NCBI GenBank assembly: GCA_013388435.1
Contig: JACAFE010000079.1
Coordinates: 1-62,615, forward strand
Direction of reading: 5' to 3'
Origin: Nitrospirota bacterium
GTDB taxonomy: Bacteria; Nitrospirota; Thermodesulfovibrionia; Thermodesulfovibrionales; SM23-35
DNA: 62,615 bases
How positions within the stretch are numbered: position 1 is the stretch's first letter; each line of letters begins with the position of its first letter. The notes beneath the pieces were generated by a model. It ran no database searches. It was not told where the DNA came from and saw only the letters and a list, made by a program, of their open reading frames with translations. Below, one piece after another: positions 1 through 9,423 of the stretch. The position numbers and the translations under genes were made by a program.

Positions 1-60
1 AATGTAATTTAAATAATGGAGATGTTAGAGAAAATTTATTTTTTATACAACCCCCTTTAT

Positions 61-110
61 CCCCCTTTTTTAAGGGGGAATTTCAGGGAGAGACCCTTTT
101 CCAAGGGGCT
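61..110. repeat. Two short inverted repeats (C-rich/G-rich)
   Basis: CCCCCTT (61-67) pairs with AAGGGGG (72-78) across a four-T loop. A second, weaker pair CCCTT (94-98) and AAGGG (103-107) follows. Such C-run/G-run palindromes are a common dispersed intergenic motif in many bacteria. It could act as a terminator for a gene left of the window, but that gene is not visible. Confidence 0.5.
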
Positions 111-136
111 ATAAAAACAAAAAATAGTTTTATAAA

Positions 137-228
137 TTCCAGTCGCCACAGCGACTAACTTCCAGTGCCGTTTTTCGGCACTCAATTCCAGACCCGCAAA
201 GCGGGTCTCACTTCCAATGCGAAGCATT
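137..228. repeat. Array of four TTCC-spaced mini-hairpins
   Basis: Four perfect stem-loops follow each other, each directly preceded by TTCC. The stems are AGTCGC/GCGACT (141-156, loop CACA), AGTGCCG/CGGCACT (164-182, loop T5), AGACCCGC/GCGGGTCT (190-208, loop AAA) and AATGC/GCATT (216-228, loop GAA). The TTCC starts are at 137, 160, 186 and 212, so the period is 23-26 bp. Stem sequences differ while the spacer is kept, which means structure is conserved rather than sequence. The flank at 235-271 repeats an AAACGCAA-like unit. The open frame that can be read through the array on the minus strand looks incidental. Confidence 0.75.
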
Positions 229-379
229 AAATTTGTTAAACGCAATAAACGCAACAAACGCTATTCGCTCTTTGCCTTCAGCATTTTTTATTAACTATGA
301 GCAATATCAGTATTATTAGGGATTAAAAGAAGAATGTTTTTTTGCTAAATAATGTAGAAATATTTGATAATATAAACAT

Positions 380-385
380 TATAAT
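380..385 (+). promoter_or_regulatory. Candidate -10 box for the phosphorylase-like gene
   Basis: TATAAT lies 44 nt upstream of the start codon at 430 and would give a 5' leader of roughly 38 nt containing the AAGGAAGG ribosome site. No good -35 element is seen, so the call is tentative. Confidence 0.35.
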
Positions 386-429
386 TTTACCCGGTTAAAT
401 TAAGAATAAAGCTATTAAGGAAGGTTTAA

Positions 430-2913
430 ATGAAAAACAAATATGAAAACGTTCCGCATTTGGGTGATAAACATAGAGAGAATATTAATGAAAAGGCTGA
501 TGTACAGTCAATTAAGCAGGCAATTCTTAATAACCTTTTCTATAATCTTGCAAGGCTTCCTCATTCAGCCACTGTTAATGACTGGTATCTTGCTATCTCT
601 TATACAATCAGGGACATGATGATTAAAAAATGGGTTAATTCTGTTCAGGAAATTACTGAAGATATAAAGGTTGTTGCTTTTTTGTCCGATGAATTTCTCT
701 CAGGCCCTCAACTCGAAATGAACATCATAAATCTTGATGTTTATTCTGAAGTGTCTCAAGCTGTTCAGGAATTAGGACTCAATCTGAATGAAATTAAAAC
801 GGCAGAAAACGAGCCGGGGCTTGGATATGGGAGAGCTGGAAGTTTTGCAGCTTCCTCTCTTGATTCACTTACTACACTCGGGATTCCTGCTATAGGATAC
901 GGAATCAGATATGAATTCGGACAATTTAAACAGGATTTTCAGGATGGATGGCAGATTGAAAAAACAGACAAATGGCTTAGTTCTGGAAATCCATGGGAAA
1001 TTTTAAGAGGCGATATTTCTTATACAGTAAATCTCGGTGGTACTACACAATCATACTATGATGAACATAATAATTTTAAAGTTAAGTGGACTCCGAAATT
1101 TGCTATAAAAGGAATTGCTTATGATATTCCTGTTACAGGTTACAAAACCAATAAAATAAATCTTGTTCGTCTCTGGAAGACAGAAGCTATTGAGTCTTTT
1201 GATTATGATGCATTTAACATGGGAGATTACCTCAGCCGTTTAAATGAAAAAATTGCCTCTGAATCAATAGGAAAGATTCTTTATCCTGATGATGAGCCAT
1301 ATCTTGGAAAACACCTCAGACTATCCCAGCAGTACTTTTTTGTTTCATGTGCTCTTCAGGATTTAATACGTCTTCATCTTTTAAGATGGAAAAATATACA
1401 TTCATTTTCTGATTCCTTTGCAATTCAATTAAATAGCGCAAATCCAGCTATCGCAGTTGCAGAATTGATGAGACTCTTGATTGACGAGCATCAGGTTGAT
1501 TGGGATAGAGCATGGTATATTACTCAGAATAGTTTCTCATATACCAATTATGCTGTTGTTCAAGAAGCTCTTAAAAAATGGCCTCTGCCCATATTTGCAA
1601 GCATTCTTCCAAGACATATTGAAATCATATACGAAATAAACAAAAGATTTTTAGACGAGATATGGCTGAAATATCCGAATAACAATGAAAAACTATCTCG
1701 CCTTTCCATAATTGATGAAAATGACCAGAAATATGTAAGAATGGCGCATCTCGCTTCACTCGGCAGTCATATTATTAATGGCATCTCGGAACGTCATACT
1801 GAATTACTTAAGGAAAACCTTATTCCTGATATTTTCGAACTCTATCCCGAGAGGTTTCGCAACATTACAGGTGGTGTGTCACACAGGAGATGGCTGCTGT
1901 TGAGCAATCCCGAACTTGCCGAGCTTATTTCCGGGACAATTGGGGATAAATGGATAAAAAGTTTTAACGGGATAAAACAACTTGAAGCCTTCTCAAATGA
2001 CCCGGGGCTTATCAAAAAATGGCAGGAAGTAAAATTTAAGAATAAGAATAAACTTGCTGACTTTATTAAACGATACAATGGTGATTCAATTGATACTTCA
2101 GCAATTTTTGATGTACAGGCAGGCAGGATACATGAGCAAAAAAGACAGCATCTGAATTTATTGCATATAATAACTCTATTCAATCGCGTAAAAAAAGAGC
2201 CTTCATTAAATATAAATCCGCGAGTTTTTATATTCAGCGGAAAAGCAGCACCCGGATATTTCATCGCAAATCTTATTGTTAAACTTATTAATTCTGTTGC
2301 TGAAATAATCAACAAGGACCCTGATGTTGCCGGTAGAATTAAAGTTATTTTCTTGCCGGATTTTAATGTAGAAAAAGCACAGATAATTTTTCCTGCGACT
2401 GATATTGCAGAGCAGATCTCAACCGCAGGCAAGGAATCTTTTTCTTCGAGTCATATTAAATTTTTAATGAATGGAGCGCTTTCTATTTGCACTATTAATG
2501 GCGGGATAGATGAAATTTGCAGGGAAATCGGAGATGATAATTACTTCAGGTTCGGGTTAAGTCCGCAACAGATAAGTGAAAAGAAAACCAATGGATATAA
2601 TCCAATGGAATATTATAATTCTAATTCTGAACTCAAAGACGCAATAAATCTAATAAGTTCAGGATTCTTCCACAAAAAAGACCCGGCACTTTTTAAACCA
2701 TTAATTGACTCCTTGTTATGTAGAGATGAGCAGATGGTGCTTGCGGATTATCAATCATATATTGAATGTCAGACAAATGCTGAGAAACTATTCAGGGATA
2801 AAAAAACATGGACAAAAAGGTCAATATTGACAGTGGCTGGAATGGGTTATTTTTCATCCGACCGAATGATTTCAGAATACAATAATCTAATCTGGTACGC
2901 ATCAACTTCCTAA
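430..2913 (+). CDS. Divergent glycogen/alpha-glucan phosphorylase homologue, probable pseudoenzyme
   Basis: The 827-residue protein aligns over its whole length with GT35 glycogen phosphorylases (SGKAAPGYF, LLLSNPELAELI, FDVQAGRIHEQKRQ, GYGIRYEFG). The PLP-anchoring lysine is retained at K677 in the motif SHIKF. Key catalytic segments are altered. The glycine-rich GNGGLGRL loop is GYGRAGSF (132-139). The EASGTGNMK phosphate/PLP loop reads ESFSSSHIK. The active-site histidine of the TNHTV motif is tyrosine (Y374). The DTHP motif reads SANP. A normal phosphorylase releases glucose-1-phosphate from glycogen; this copy probably binds glucan or PLP without normal phosphorolysis, or uses another chemistry. 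The start has a good AAGGAAGG ribosome site. It stands alone and converges on ftsZ. The family assignment is firm; loss of activity is inferred. Confidence 0.85.
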   Translation: MKNKYENVPHLGDKHRENINEKADVQSIKQAILNNLFYNLARLPHSATVNDWYLAISYTIRDMMIKKWVNSVQEITEDIKVVAFLSDEFLSGPQLEMNIINLDVYSEVSQAVQELGLNLNEIKTAENEPGLGYGRAGSFAASSLDSLTTLGIPAIGYGIRYEFGQFKQDFQDGWQIEKTDKWLSSGNPWEILRGDISYTVNLGGTTQSYYDEHNNFKVKWTPKFAIKGIAYDIPVTGYKTNKINLVRLWKTEAIESFDYDAFNMGDYLSRLNEKIASESIGKILYPDDEPYLGKHLRLSQQYFFVSCALQDLIRLHLLRWKNIHSFSDSFAIQLNSANPAIAVAELMRLLIDEHQVDWDRAWYITQNSFSYTNYAVVQEALKKWPLPIFASILPRHIEIIYEINKRFLDEIWLKYPNNNEKLSRLSIIDENDQKYVRMAHLASLGSHIINGISERHTELLKENLIPDIFELYPERFRNITGGVSHRRWLLLSNPELAELISGTIGDKWIKSFNGIKQLEAFSNDPGLIKKWQEVKFKNKNKLADFIKRYNGDSIDTSAIFDVQAGRIHEQKRQHLNLLHIITLFNRVKKEPSLNINPRVFIFSGKAAPGYFIANLIVKLINSVAEIINKDPDVAGRIKVIFLPDFNVEKAQIIFPATDIAEQISTAGKESFSSSHIKFLMNGALSICTINGGIDEICREIGDDNYFRFGLSPQQISEKKTNGYNPMEYYNSNSELKDAINLISSGFFHKKDPALFKPLIDSLLCRDEQMVLADYQSYIECQTNAEKLFRDKKTWTKRSILTVAGMGYFSSDRMISEYNNLIWYASTS

Positions 2914-2964
2914 TAGAATTTGCATTATTTCAATCTCATTTTTTTGATTTATAATGAGGTGGGG

Positions 2965-2993
2965 GAGGGGCCTTTTAGGGGGAAAGGCCCCTC
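2965..2993. terminator. Hairpin between converging phosphorylase-like gene and ftsZ
   Basis: GAGGGGCCTTT (2965-2975) pairs perfectly with AAAGGCCCCTC (2983-2993) around a 7-nt loop. It sits between two converging genes, where a shared terminator is expected. Neither side has an immediate long U-tract, so it may instead be a dispersed palindromic repeat. Confidence 0.5.
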
Positions 2994-3005
2994 TCTGGAG
3001 GGAAA

Positions 3006-4184
3006 TTATGCTTCCTGTTGGGGTTGGGGAGATTTTCGCAAAAATGTGGGGACATCTATATGATCGTCATACGACATTATGTCAGACGTTTTTAAATCAA
3101 TACCATATTTTGTTTTGAGATCCTTGGATAAAACTCTTTCAGAACCTCTTAAACTAACAGTCTGTTTTACATGCTGAGGCGCGGGGCTCCATTTCTTAAC
3201 CTGAGGCAGTTCAACTTTTTCTTTTTGGTCATTGAATCCTGTCGCTATAACTGTTACCCTTACTTCATCTGTAATATCAGGATCAATAACCGCACCAAAT
3301 ATTAAGTGGACTTCTTCATGTGCAGAATCATAAATGTAAGAAACAGCATCCTGTACATCATTAAGAGCGAGTTCCATCCCTCCTGTTATATTAACCAGAA
3401 TTCCTTTTGCGCCTTCGATTGAAGATTCTTCAAGCAATGGATTTAATATAGCTTTTTTAGCTGCATCGAGTGCTCCTGTGTCACCTCTTCCTACACCTGT
3501 TCCCATTACTCCTCTGCCCTGATTCTGAATGATAGTTTTCACATCCGCAAAGTCCACATTGATTAGACCCGGGATAAGAATAATATCAGAAATTCCCTGT
3601 ACTGCTTGTTTTAAAACATCGTTTGCTACAGCAAATGATTTAAGCAGCGGAGTCCCCTTTTCTACTACGAGCCCTATTTTATCGTTTGGTATTACTATTA
3701 ACGTATCAACATATTTTCGAAGTTCCTTGATGCCTTCTTCTGCGTTGTTATATCTGATTTTACCCTCATAGAAAAATGGTCTGGTAATTACTGCAATAGT
3801 AATTGCGCCAAGATCTCTTGCGATGCTTGCAATAACAGGACCTGCTCCTGTTCCTGTGCCGCCTCCCATTCCAGCAGTAATGAAGACCATGTCAGAACCT
3901 TCGAGATATTCTGCAATCAGACTGCTGTCTTCAAGAGCAGCTTCCCTTCCAATCTGGGGATTTGAGCCTGCGCCGAGACCTCTTGTAAGGTTTGCTCCAA
4001 TCTGAACTTTTAATGGAGCAAGAGAGGTTTCAAGAGCCTGCATATCAGTGTTTACAGCTATAAATTCAACTCCATGCAGGTTGCCTGCTATCATGTTGTT
4101 AATAGCATTGCCCCCTGCTCCTCCAACACCTACTACTTTAATTTTTGCTGCCTGTCCTTTTGTTTCTTCAATCTCAAAGATCAT
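3006..4184 (-). CDS. ftsZ: Cell division protein FtsZ
   Basis: Tubulin-like GTPase of 392 residues that polymerises into the division ring. The GTP-binding signature GGGTGTGAG follows the N-terminal GVGGAGGNA nucleotide loop. The C-terminal conserved peptide VDVP-type (IDVPTFLRK), which binds FtsA, is present just before the end. It has a strong ribosome site (AAGGAGGG) eight nt before ATG. It is the last gene of the dcw cluster, 28 nt downstream of ftsA, so it probably depends both on read-through and on its strong translation signal. Length is normal for the family. Confidence 0.98.
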   Translation of the reverse strand: MIFEIEETKGQAAKIKVVGVGGAGGNAINNMIAGNLHGVEFIAVNTDMQALETSLAPLKVQIGANLTRGLGAGSNPQIGREAALEDSSLIAEYLEGSDMVFITAGMGGGTGTGAGPVIASIARDLGAITIAVITRPFFYEGKIRYNNAEEGIKELRKYVDTLIVIPNDKIGLVVEKGTPLLKSFAVANDVLKQAVQGISDIILIPGLINVDFADVKTIIQNQGRGVMGTGVGRGDTGALDAAKKAILNPLLEESSIEGAKGILVNITGGMELALNDVQDAVSYIYDSAHEEVHLIFGAVIDPDITDEVRVTVIATGFNDQKEKVELPQVKKWSPAPQHVKQTVSLRGSERVLSKDLKTKYGIDLKTSDIMSYDDHIDVPTFLRKSPQPQQEA

Positions 4185-4212
4185 CTCTTCCCTCCTTCTT
4201 TAATTTTTATTT

Positions 4213-5436
4213 TCATCTGAAAATTCCTTTGACCCATTCTTTCATCTTTCCGAATATTCCTGTAAATGTTGCAGGATATATTTCCATCTCTCTTTCAACA
4301 TTGTAGCCATATAGAACCAGCCCTATTCCTGTTGAATACATAGGATTGCCGGTAATTTCTTTTTGACCATAAATTTTTGACGGCATTCCTATTCTTACAG
4401 GAAGCTTGAATATATCCGCTGCAAGCACATCAATGCCTGAAAGCAAAGAACCTCCTCCTGTCAGAACAACTCCTGATGAAGCTATCTCATATCCTGAACA
4501 TGCTTTTAATTCATTGTTTATAATGTCTATCAATTCTTCTGTACGTGGATAAATAATTTCACATAGTTGTAATCTTGGTATCATGACAATTTCACCAGAA
4601 CGCAAAATCTTTATTTCTTCGTATTCATCAATTGCTGTTAAAACAGCATGACCGTATTTTTTCTTTATTTTTTCTGCTTCGTTAATTGATATTCCGAGTC
4701 CTACAGCTATATCGTTTGTAAAATGATTTCCTCCAACAGCAAGAACCGATGTATGCCTGAGCCATCCATCCCTGTAAAGTATTACATCTGTAGTGCCTCC
4801 ACCTATATCCACAACAGCAACTCCGAGTTCTTTTTCTTCTTCGGTCAATATAGCTTCGGCTGAAGCAAGCGGCTCAAAAACAATATCTATTACTTCGAGA
4901 CCTGCTTTTTCGCAGCATTTAAGTAAGTTCTGCACAGATGTAATTGCGCCTGTAAGAATATATACTTTTGCCTCAAGTCTTGTGCCAATCATCCCAACAG
5001 GGTCTTTTATACCGTTCAATCCATCAATACTGTATCCGGTTGGAATTACATGTAAGACTTCTCTATCAAGTGGAACATATACAGCTTTTGCTGAATCTAT
5101 AACTCTTTCAACATCATCATTTGTGACTTCTTTGCCGCGCACACCCGAAACGCCAATGCTGTTAATACCCTTAATATGACCTCCTGATATGCCGACATAG
5201 ACAGAGTTTATTTCAACTCCTGAAACACTTTCCGCGGTCTCTACTGCTTTGCGAATAGAGTTAACAGTTGCCTCGATATTTACAACAACTCCTTTTCTGA
5301 GTCCTGTTGATGGTGATGAGCTAACACCGAGTATTTCGATCTTATTATTTATTACTTCACCAACAACAACGCAAATTTTTGTTGTTCCGACATCAAGTCC
5401 AACAATTATGTTTCCATGTGTAGTGCCGCCAGCCAT
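4213..5436 (-). CDS. ftsA: Cell division protein FtsA
   Basis: Actin-fold ATPase of 407 residues that tethers FtsZ to the membrane. The phosphate-1 motif GLDVGTTKICV, the SHS2/1C domain (about 90-170), the phosphate-2 motif VVDIGGGTTDV and the adenosine motif VLTGGGSLL are all visible. The C-terminus (GKMKEWVKGIFR) is an amphipathic membrane-targeting helix. Its start codon shares one base with the ftsQ stop (TAATG), which implies translational coupling. Confidence 0.98.
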   Translation of the reverse strand: MAGGTTHGNIIVGLDVGTTKICVVVGEVINNKIEILGVSSSPSTGLRKGVVVNIEATVNSIRKAVETAESVSGVEINSVYVGISGGHIKGINSIGVSGVRGKEVTNDDVERVIDSAKAVYVPLDREVLHVIPTGYSIDGLNGIKDPVGMIGTRLEAKVYILTGAITSVQNLLKCCEKAGLEVIDIVFEPLASAEAILTEEEKELGVAVVDIGGGTTDVILYRDGWLRHTSVLAVGGNHFTNDIAVGLGISINEAEKIKKKYGHAVLTAIDEYEEIKILRSGEIVMIPRLQLCEIIYPRTEELIDIINNELKACSGYEIASSGVVLTGGGSLLSGIDVLAADIFKLPVRIGMPSKIYGQKEITGNPMYSTGIGLVLYGYNVEREMEIYPATFTGIFGKMKEWVKGIFR

Positions 5437-6191
5437 TATTTAATCACCTTTTCAATTACAGGTTTTACAAAAGCTCTCCCTGAAAATCTGAGGTCAATAT
5501 AATCAACATGTATGCCCATATTTTTAATGTCTTCTTCGAGTTTGAGTAACTTGTCAAGTTTTTCTTCATATTGTCCTTCCCCTATTTTTACTTCAAGTCC
5601 GTCAATAACTGCTGTTATTTCATGAGGCTTATATGCTTTAATCTCGATGTGTTCTCTTTGCGTGGACAGGCCTTTTCGATTCATTGCATTCGCAAGATTA
5701 ATAGCTTCTTTGAGTCCCTGCTTATCCCTGAATGGATCCCCGGTTATCACTGGAAGAAAAGGAACAGATTTGTCTCTGATCTCTTCAAGAAGATTCCCCT
5801 GATCATCTATAAGAAAAAGATGTTCATTCATCTCGAGAAGAGCAAAAGGCTCTGCTTCTTTTATTGTTATTAATAGGGTGCTGGGAAATATTTTTTTGAT
5901 ATTCACTGATTTTATCCATGGGGATTTCAACATCCTTTTGCAAATATCTTCGTTTGAGAATGAAAGAAGACTCTCTCCTTTTTTAATGCATGAAAATGCT
6001 TTTAGTTCGTCATCAGTAAGATGTCTGTTTCCTGAAAAAAGGAAGTGTTTCACAGGAAATACAAATTTAAAAGGATTTGAATAAATTAAAAGATATAAAG
6101 AAACGGCAGCCAATATTATCAATATCATAGAAATTGCGTTTCTTAATATTATTAAAATATTCCTGTGTTTCCTGAATCTATTAATCTTCAT
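5436..6191 (-). CDS. ftsQ: Cell division protein FtsQ
   Basis: Bitopic divisome protein of 251 residues. It has a basic N-terminus, one membrane segment (about 13-35), a POTRA domain (about 45-115, beginning [17 protein letters not shown]) and an FtsQ-type beta domain. FtsQ links early divisome proteins to FtsI/FtsW through FtsL/FtsB. It overlaps ddl by 11 nt and ftsA by one base, as in many dcw clusters. Sequence conservation of FtsQ is always weak; position and architecture make the call. Confidence 0.92.
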   Translation of the reverse strand: MKINRFRKHRNILIILRNAISMILIILAAVSLYLLIYSNPFKFVFPVKHFLFSGNRHLTDDELKAFSCIKKGESLLSFSNEDICKRMLKSPWIKSVNIKKIFPSTLLITIKEAEPFALLEMNEHLFLIDDQGNLLEEIRDKSVPFLPVITGDPFRDKQGLKEAINLANAMNRKGLSTQREHIEIKAYKPHEITAVIDGLEVKIGEGQYEEKLDKLLKLEEDIKNMGIHVDYIDLRFSGRAFVKPVIEKVIK

Positions 6192-7095
6192 CTTCGATAC
6201 TCTTCAAAATTTCTTCGACTAATTCTTGAAAATTCATTCCTGCTTGCATAGCTATTTTTGGAAGCAGGCTTGTTTCTGTCATTCCGGGTATTGTATTAAC
6301 TTCAAGAACAAATGGATTGCCTTTGTTGTCTATTCTTAAATCAACTCTTGTGGCTCCTCTGCAGCCGAGTGCAAGGTGTGCTTTCAGGGCTTCTTCTGCA
6401 GCTCTTTCATAAACAGACTGTTCAAGTTCAGGAGGAAGTATATACTGGGTAAGCCCTGATGTATATTTTGCTTCATAGCTGTAAAACTCGAGAGATGGTC
6501 TGACTTCTACCCCGCCAAGAATTTTATTTTTTAAAATGCCTATTTGAACTTCCTTGCCTTCTATATATTTTTCGACAATCACCCTGTTGCCGAAAGAAAA
6601 TGCATTTTCAAGAGCAGCACCGAGTTTTTCTTTCTCTTTTAAGATAGTAACCCCTATACTTGAGCCTTCTGTCGCTGGTTTAACAACCCATGGCATTCCA
6701 AAAGGCACATCATATTTAAGAGCAGGTTTTTTTATGACCACAAATTCAGGCACCTGTACCTTAAAATTCATGAAAATCTGTTTTGAGGCTTCCTTATCCA
6801 TTGCAAGCGCTGATGCAAGCACTCCCGAACCTGTATAAGGAATTCCCATAACTTCAAGCATTCCCTGAACAGCTCCGTTCTCACCCCAGCCGCCATGTAG
6901 AACAGGGAATGCTATTTCAATGCCTTCTTTAATTAATAATGAACATAAATCCTTCTGAGCATCTATTAAGACTGCATTATATCCAATGGCTTTCAATGCA
7001 TTAAAAACCGCTGCTCCACTTCTTAGAGATACTTCTCTTTCTGCTGAAACTCCTCCGAATAATACGCCTATTTTTTTATCCTTCAGCAATCTCAT
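6181..7095 (-). CDS. ddl: D-alanine--D-alanine ligase
   Basis: ATP-grasp enzyme of 304 residues that makes D-Ala-D-Ala for MurF. Visible are the N-terminal [14 protein letters not shown] motif, the ATP-grasp loop EGSSIGV, RVDLRID and the metal-binding end [14 protein letters not shown]. It overlaps murB by 20 nt and ftsQ by 11 nt, placing it firmly in the dcw operon. The length is typical for the DdlB-type enzyme. Confidence 0.97.
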   Translation of the reverse strand: MRLLKDKKIGVLFGGVSAEREVSLRSGAAVFNALKAIGYNAVLIDAQKDLCSLLIKEGIEIAFPVLHGGWGENGAVQGMLEVMGIPYTGSGVLASALAMDKEASKQIFMNFKVQVPEFVVIKKPALKYDVPFGMPWVVKPATEGSSIGVTILKEKEKLGAALENAFSFGNRVIVEKYIEGKEVQIGILKNKILGGVEVRPSLEFYSYEAKYTSGLTQYILPPELEQSVYERAAEEALKAHLALGCRGATRVDLRIDNKGNPFVLEVNTIPGMTETSLLPKIAMQAGMNFQELVEEILKSIEDED

Positions 7096-8014
7096 CTCTC
7101 CCGATTATTTTGATTTCTGGTTCAAGAATGATGCCTGTCTTTCTTTTTACCCTGTATAAAACAATTTCCATGAGTTTTAAGAAATCATCGGCTTTTGCCC
7201 TACCTTTGTTTATAAAAAAGTTTGCATGCAAATTACTGACTTCGACATCTCCAACCCTCAACCCTTTACACCCGGCTTCTTCTATTAATCGCCCTGCGTA
7301 AAGTCCCGGAGGATTTTTAAAGACACATCCTGCTGATGGCTCCCAGATAGGTTGTTTTTCTTTTTTAATTTTCAAAAAATCCCCGATTTTTTCGGCAATC
7401 TCTTTTTTGTCGCCTTTTTTCAATTTAATTTCAGCGCCGATAATTATATTCCCAGAACTTATGCCTGAGGTTCTGTATCCAAAATTCAAAGAATCAGGAG
7501 TAAATCTTTTTATCAATCCTGCTTCATTCATGATGTCTATTGAATAAAGAACATCTTTTATTTCAAGTCCAAAAGAGCCTGCATTTCCATATATCGCTCC
7601 TCCAATTGTGCCCGGAATTCCAGCAAGTTCCTCAATTCCTTTATAACCATTTTCTTTGCAATAATTAACAAAACGTTGCAATAAAACTCCGGAGCCGGCA
7701 TAAATTATCACTGAATCACCATCTTCTTTTATCTTTGTTATATTCTTGAAAGACTTCAATGATATTACAGCTCCTTCAATCCCGTTATCTCTGACGAGAA
7801 TATTTGTTCCGCCACCTAAGGCAAAGAAAGGAATTCCATTATTTTTTAGATTAATTAAAATCCCTATCAGTGAAGGGATATCGGCTGGCAATGCATATAT
7901 ATCCGCATTGCCCCCTATTCTTAAAGAAGTGTGACTGCTCATTGGTTCCATGAACTTAATTTCACCTTCAAAAAGGCTGCCGGAAAATATTTCCCTTAAT
8001 TCAGGTTTAATCAT
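7076..8014 (-). CDS. murB: UDP-N-acetylenolpyruvoylglucosamine reductase
   Basis: FAD enzyme of 312 residues that reduces the enolpyruvyl group to give UDP-MurNAc. The FAD-binding segment [10 protein letters not shown], the GIPGTIGGA motif, the YRTS motif and the C-terminal active-site glutamate in LEPEIKIIG are present. This layout matches the type II (short) MurB family. The ATG shares its A with the murC stop codon. Confidence 0.97.
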   Translation of the reverse strand: MIKPELREIFSGSLFEGEIKFMEPMSSHTSLRIGGNADIYALPADIPSLIGILINLKNNGIPFFALGGGTNILVRDNGIEGAVISLKSFKNITKIKEDGDSVIIYAGSGVLLQRFVNYCKENGYKGIEELAGIPGTIGGAIYGNAGSFGLEIKDVLYSIDIMNEAGLIKRFTPDSLNFGYRTSGISSGNIIIGAEIKLKKGDKKEIAEKIGDFLKIKKEKQPIWEPSAGCVFKNPPGLYAGRLIEEAGCKGLRVGDVEVSNLHANFFINKGRAKADDFLKLMEIVLYRVKRKTGIILEPEIKIIGRDEIAEG

Positions 8015-9423
8015 TATCTAAAATCTTTCTTGTTCAATATATAAAGAATTTCCTCGCCTATTTTCCAGACATCACCAGCGCCGAGTGTAAGAAGAACATC
8101 TCCTTCTTTTAATTCCAATGAAATTTGTTCAGCTGCTTTCTGTCTGTTCTGTAAATAAAGAACTTTGTTTTTCCCTTTATTTTTTATTTTTTCAACAAGT
8201 CTCTGTGAATTTATTCCTTCAACAGGCTTTTCTCCTGCAGGATATATATCAAGCACAAAAAGCATATCCGCATCATCAAAAGACTCAGAAAATTCATCCA
8301 GTAGATCTTTTGTTCTTGAATAACGGTGAGGCTGAAACAACACAAAAAGACTGCCGGATTTTTTATTTGATGGCAAATTCTCGAAAATACCTTCCTTTAT
8401 TGCTCTTAAGGTCGCTTTAATTTCAGCGGGATGATGTCCATAATCATCATAAATCATGATTCCGTTTTGTTCGCCTTTGAATTCAAGTCTTCTCTGTATT
8501 CCACTGAAATTTTCTAATGCGTTTCTGATTATGTCTACATCCATCTGTAAAGTTATACCACAACCTATTGCTGCAAGTCCGTTCAAGACATTATGAACAC
8601 CAGGCAAGCGCATCTTAAATTCACCGAGATATTTATTTTTATGAAGTACATCAAAATTTACAGACATAAAACCTTTTTTAATATTTACTGCACGCAATTC
8701 AGCTTCTTCAGAAAAGCCATATGTCATATACTTTCTGTGTATAAGAGGTAATATTTCTTTTATATGCTGATTTTCAATACAAACTATTGATGTCCCATAA
8801 AACGGCACTTTATTTATAAATTCGAGAAAAGCCTTTTTCAGGGAATCCATATTCTTGAAAAAATCCATATGTTCCCTGTCAATATTTGTAACGACCCCTA
8901 TGGTTGGCGAAAGCTTAAGAAAAGAGCCGTCACTTTCATCTGCTTCTGCTACAAGAAATTCACCTTTGCCCAATACAGCATTTTTGCCTGTAGCCTTAAG
9001 TCTTCCACCAATGACAACTGTTGGATCAAAATTTCCTTCTGTCAATAAAGTTGATATTAATGATGTTGTCGTTGTTTTTCCATGTGCTCCTGCAACAAGC
9101 ACTGAGTATTTTAAACGGGCTAATTCAGCTAACATTTCTGCTCTCGGTATAACAGGGATCGATTTTTTTCTTGCTTCAACAACTTCTGGATTGTCATCTT
9201 TAACAGCAGATGAAATAACAAGAACATGTGCATCATCAACATTTTTTTTATCATGTCCTATGTAAATTTTTATTCCGAGAGTTTGAAGTCTTTTTGTCGT
9301 TTGAGACTCGTTCAAATCAGAACCGGTTACTTCATACCCGAGATTGCGAAGGAGTTCAGCTATACCAGACATTCCAATGCCGCCTATACCAACAAAATGT
9401 ATTATTCTGTATCGTTCAAACAC
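8014..9423 (-). CDS. murC: UDP-N-acetylmuramate--L-alanine ligase
   Basis: Mur ligase of 469 residues adding the first L-Ala to UDP-MurNAc. The N-terminal Rossmann motif HFVGIGGIGMSGIAE, the P-loop GAHGKTTTTSL and the NGLAAIG region are clear. I chose the GTG at 9423 because it gives the usual MurC N-terminus (FERYRIIHF) and has GGGG six nt upstream. A GTG at 9435 would add four residues and leave no room for a ribosome site. It overlaps murG by 8 nt. Confidence 0.95.
   Translation of the reverse strand: MFERYRIIHFVGIGGIGMSGIAELLRNLGYEVTGSDLNESQTTKRLQTLGIKIYIGHDKKNVDDAHVLVISSAVKDDNPEVVEARKKSIPVIPRAEMLAELARLKYSVLVAGAHGKTTTTSLISTLLTEGNFDPTVVIGGRLKATGKNAVLGKGEFLVAEADESDGSFLKLSPTIGVVTNIDREHMDFFKNMDSLKKAFLEFINKVPFYGTSIVCIENQHIKEILPLIHRKYMTYGFSEEAELRAVNIKKGFMSVNFDVLHKNKYLGEFKMRLPGVHNVLNGLAAIGCGITLQMDVDIIRNALENFSGIQRRLEFKGEQNGIMIYDDYGHHPAEIKATLRAIKEGIFENLPSNKKSGSLFVLFQPHRYSRTKDLLDEFSESFDDADMLFVLDIYPAGEKPVEGINSQRLVEKIKNKGKNKVLYLQNRQKAAEQISLELKEGDVLLTLGAGDVWKIGEEILYILNKKDFR

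Noticed and set aside
57-257. Open frame on the minus strand through the hairpin array
   Set aside because: It consists of the repeat stems and spacers read as codons and has no ribosome site; the array explains it.
1842-2432. Long antisense frame (196 codons) inside the phosphorylase-like gene
   Set aside because: Fully antisense to a conserved gene, low-complexity composition rich in Ser, Leu and Ile, and no ribosome site.
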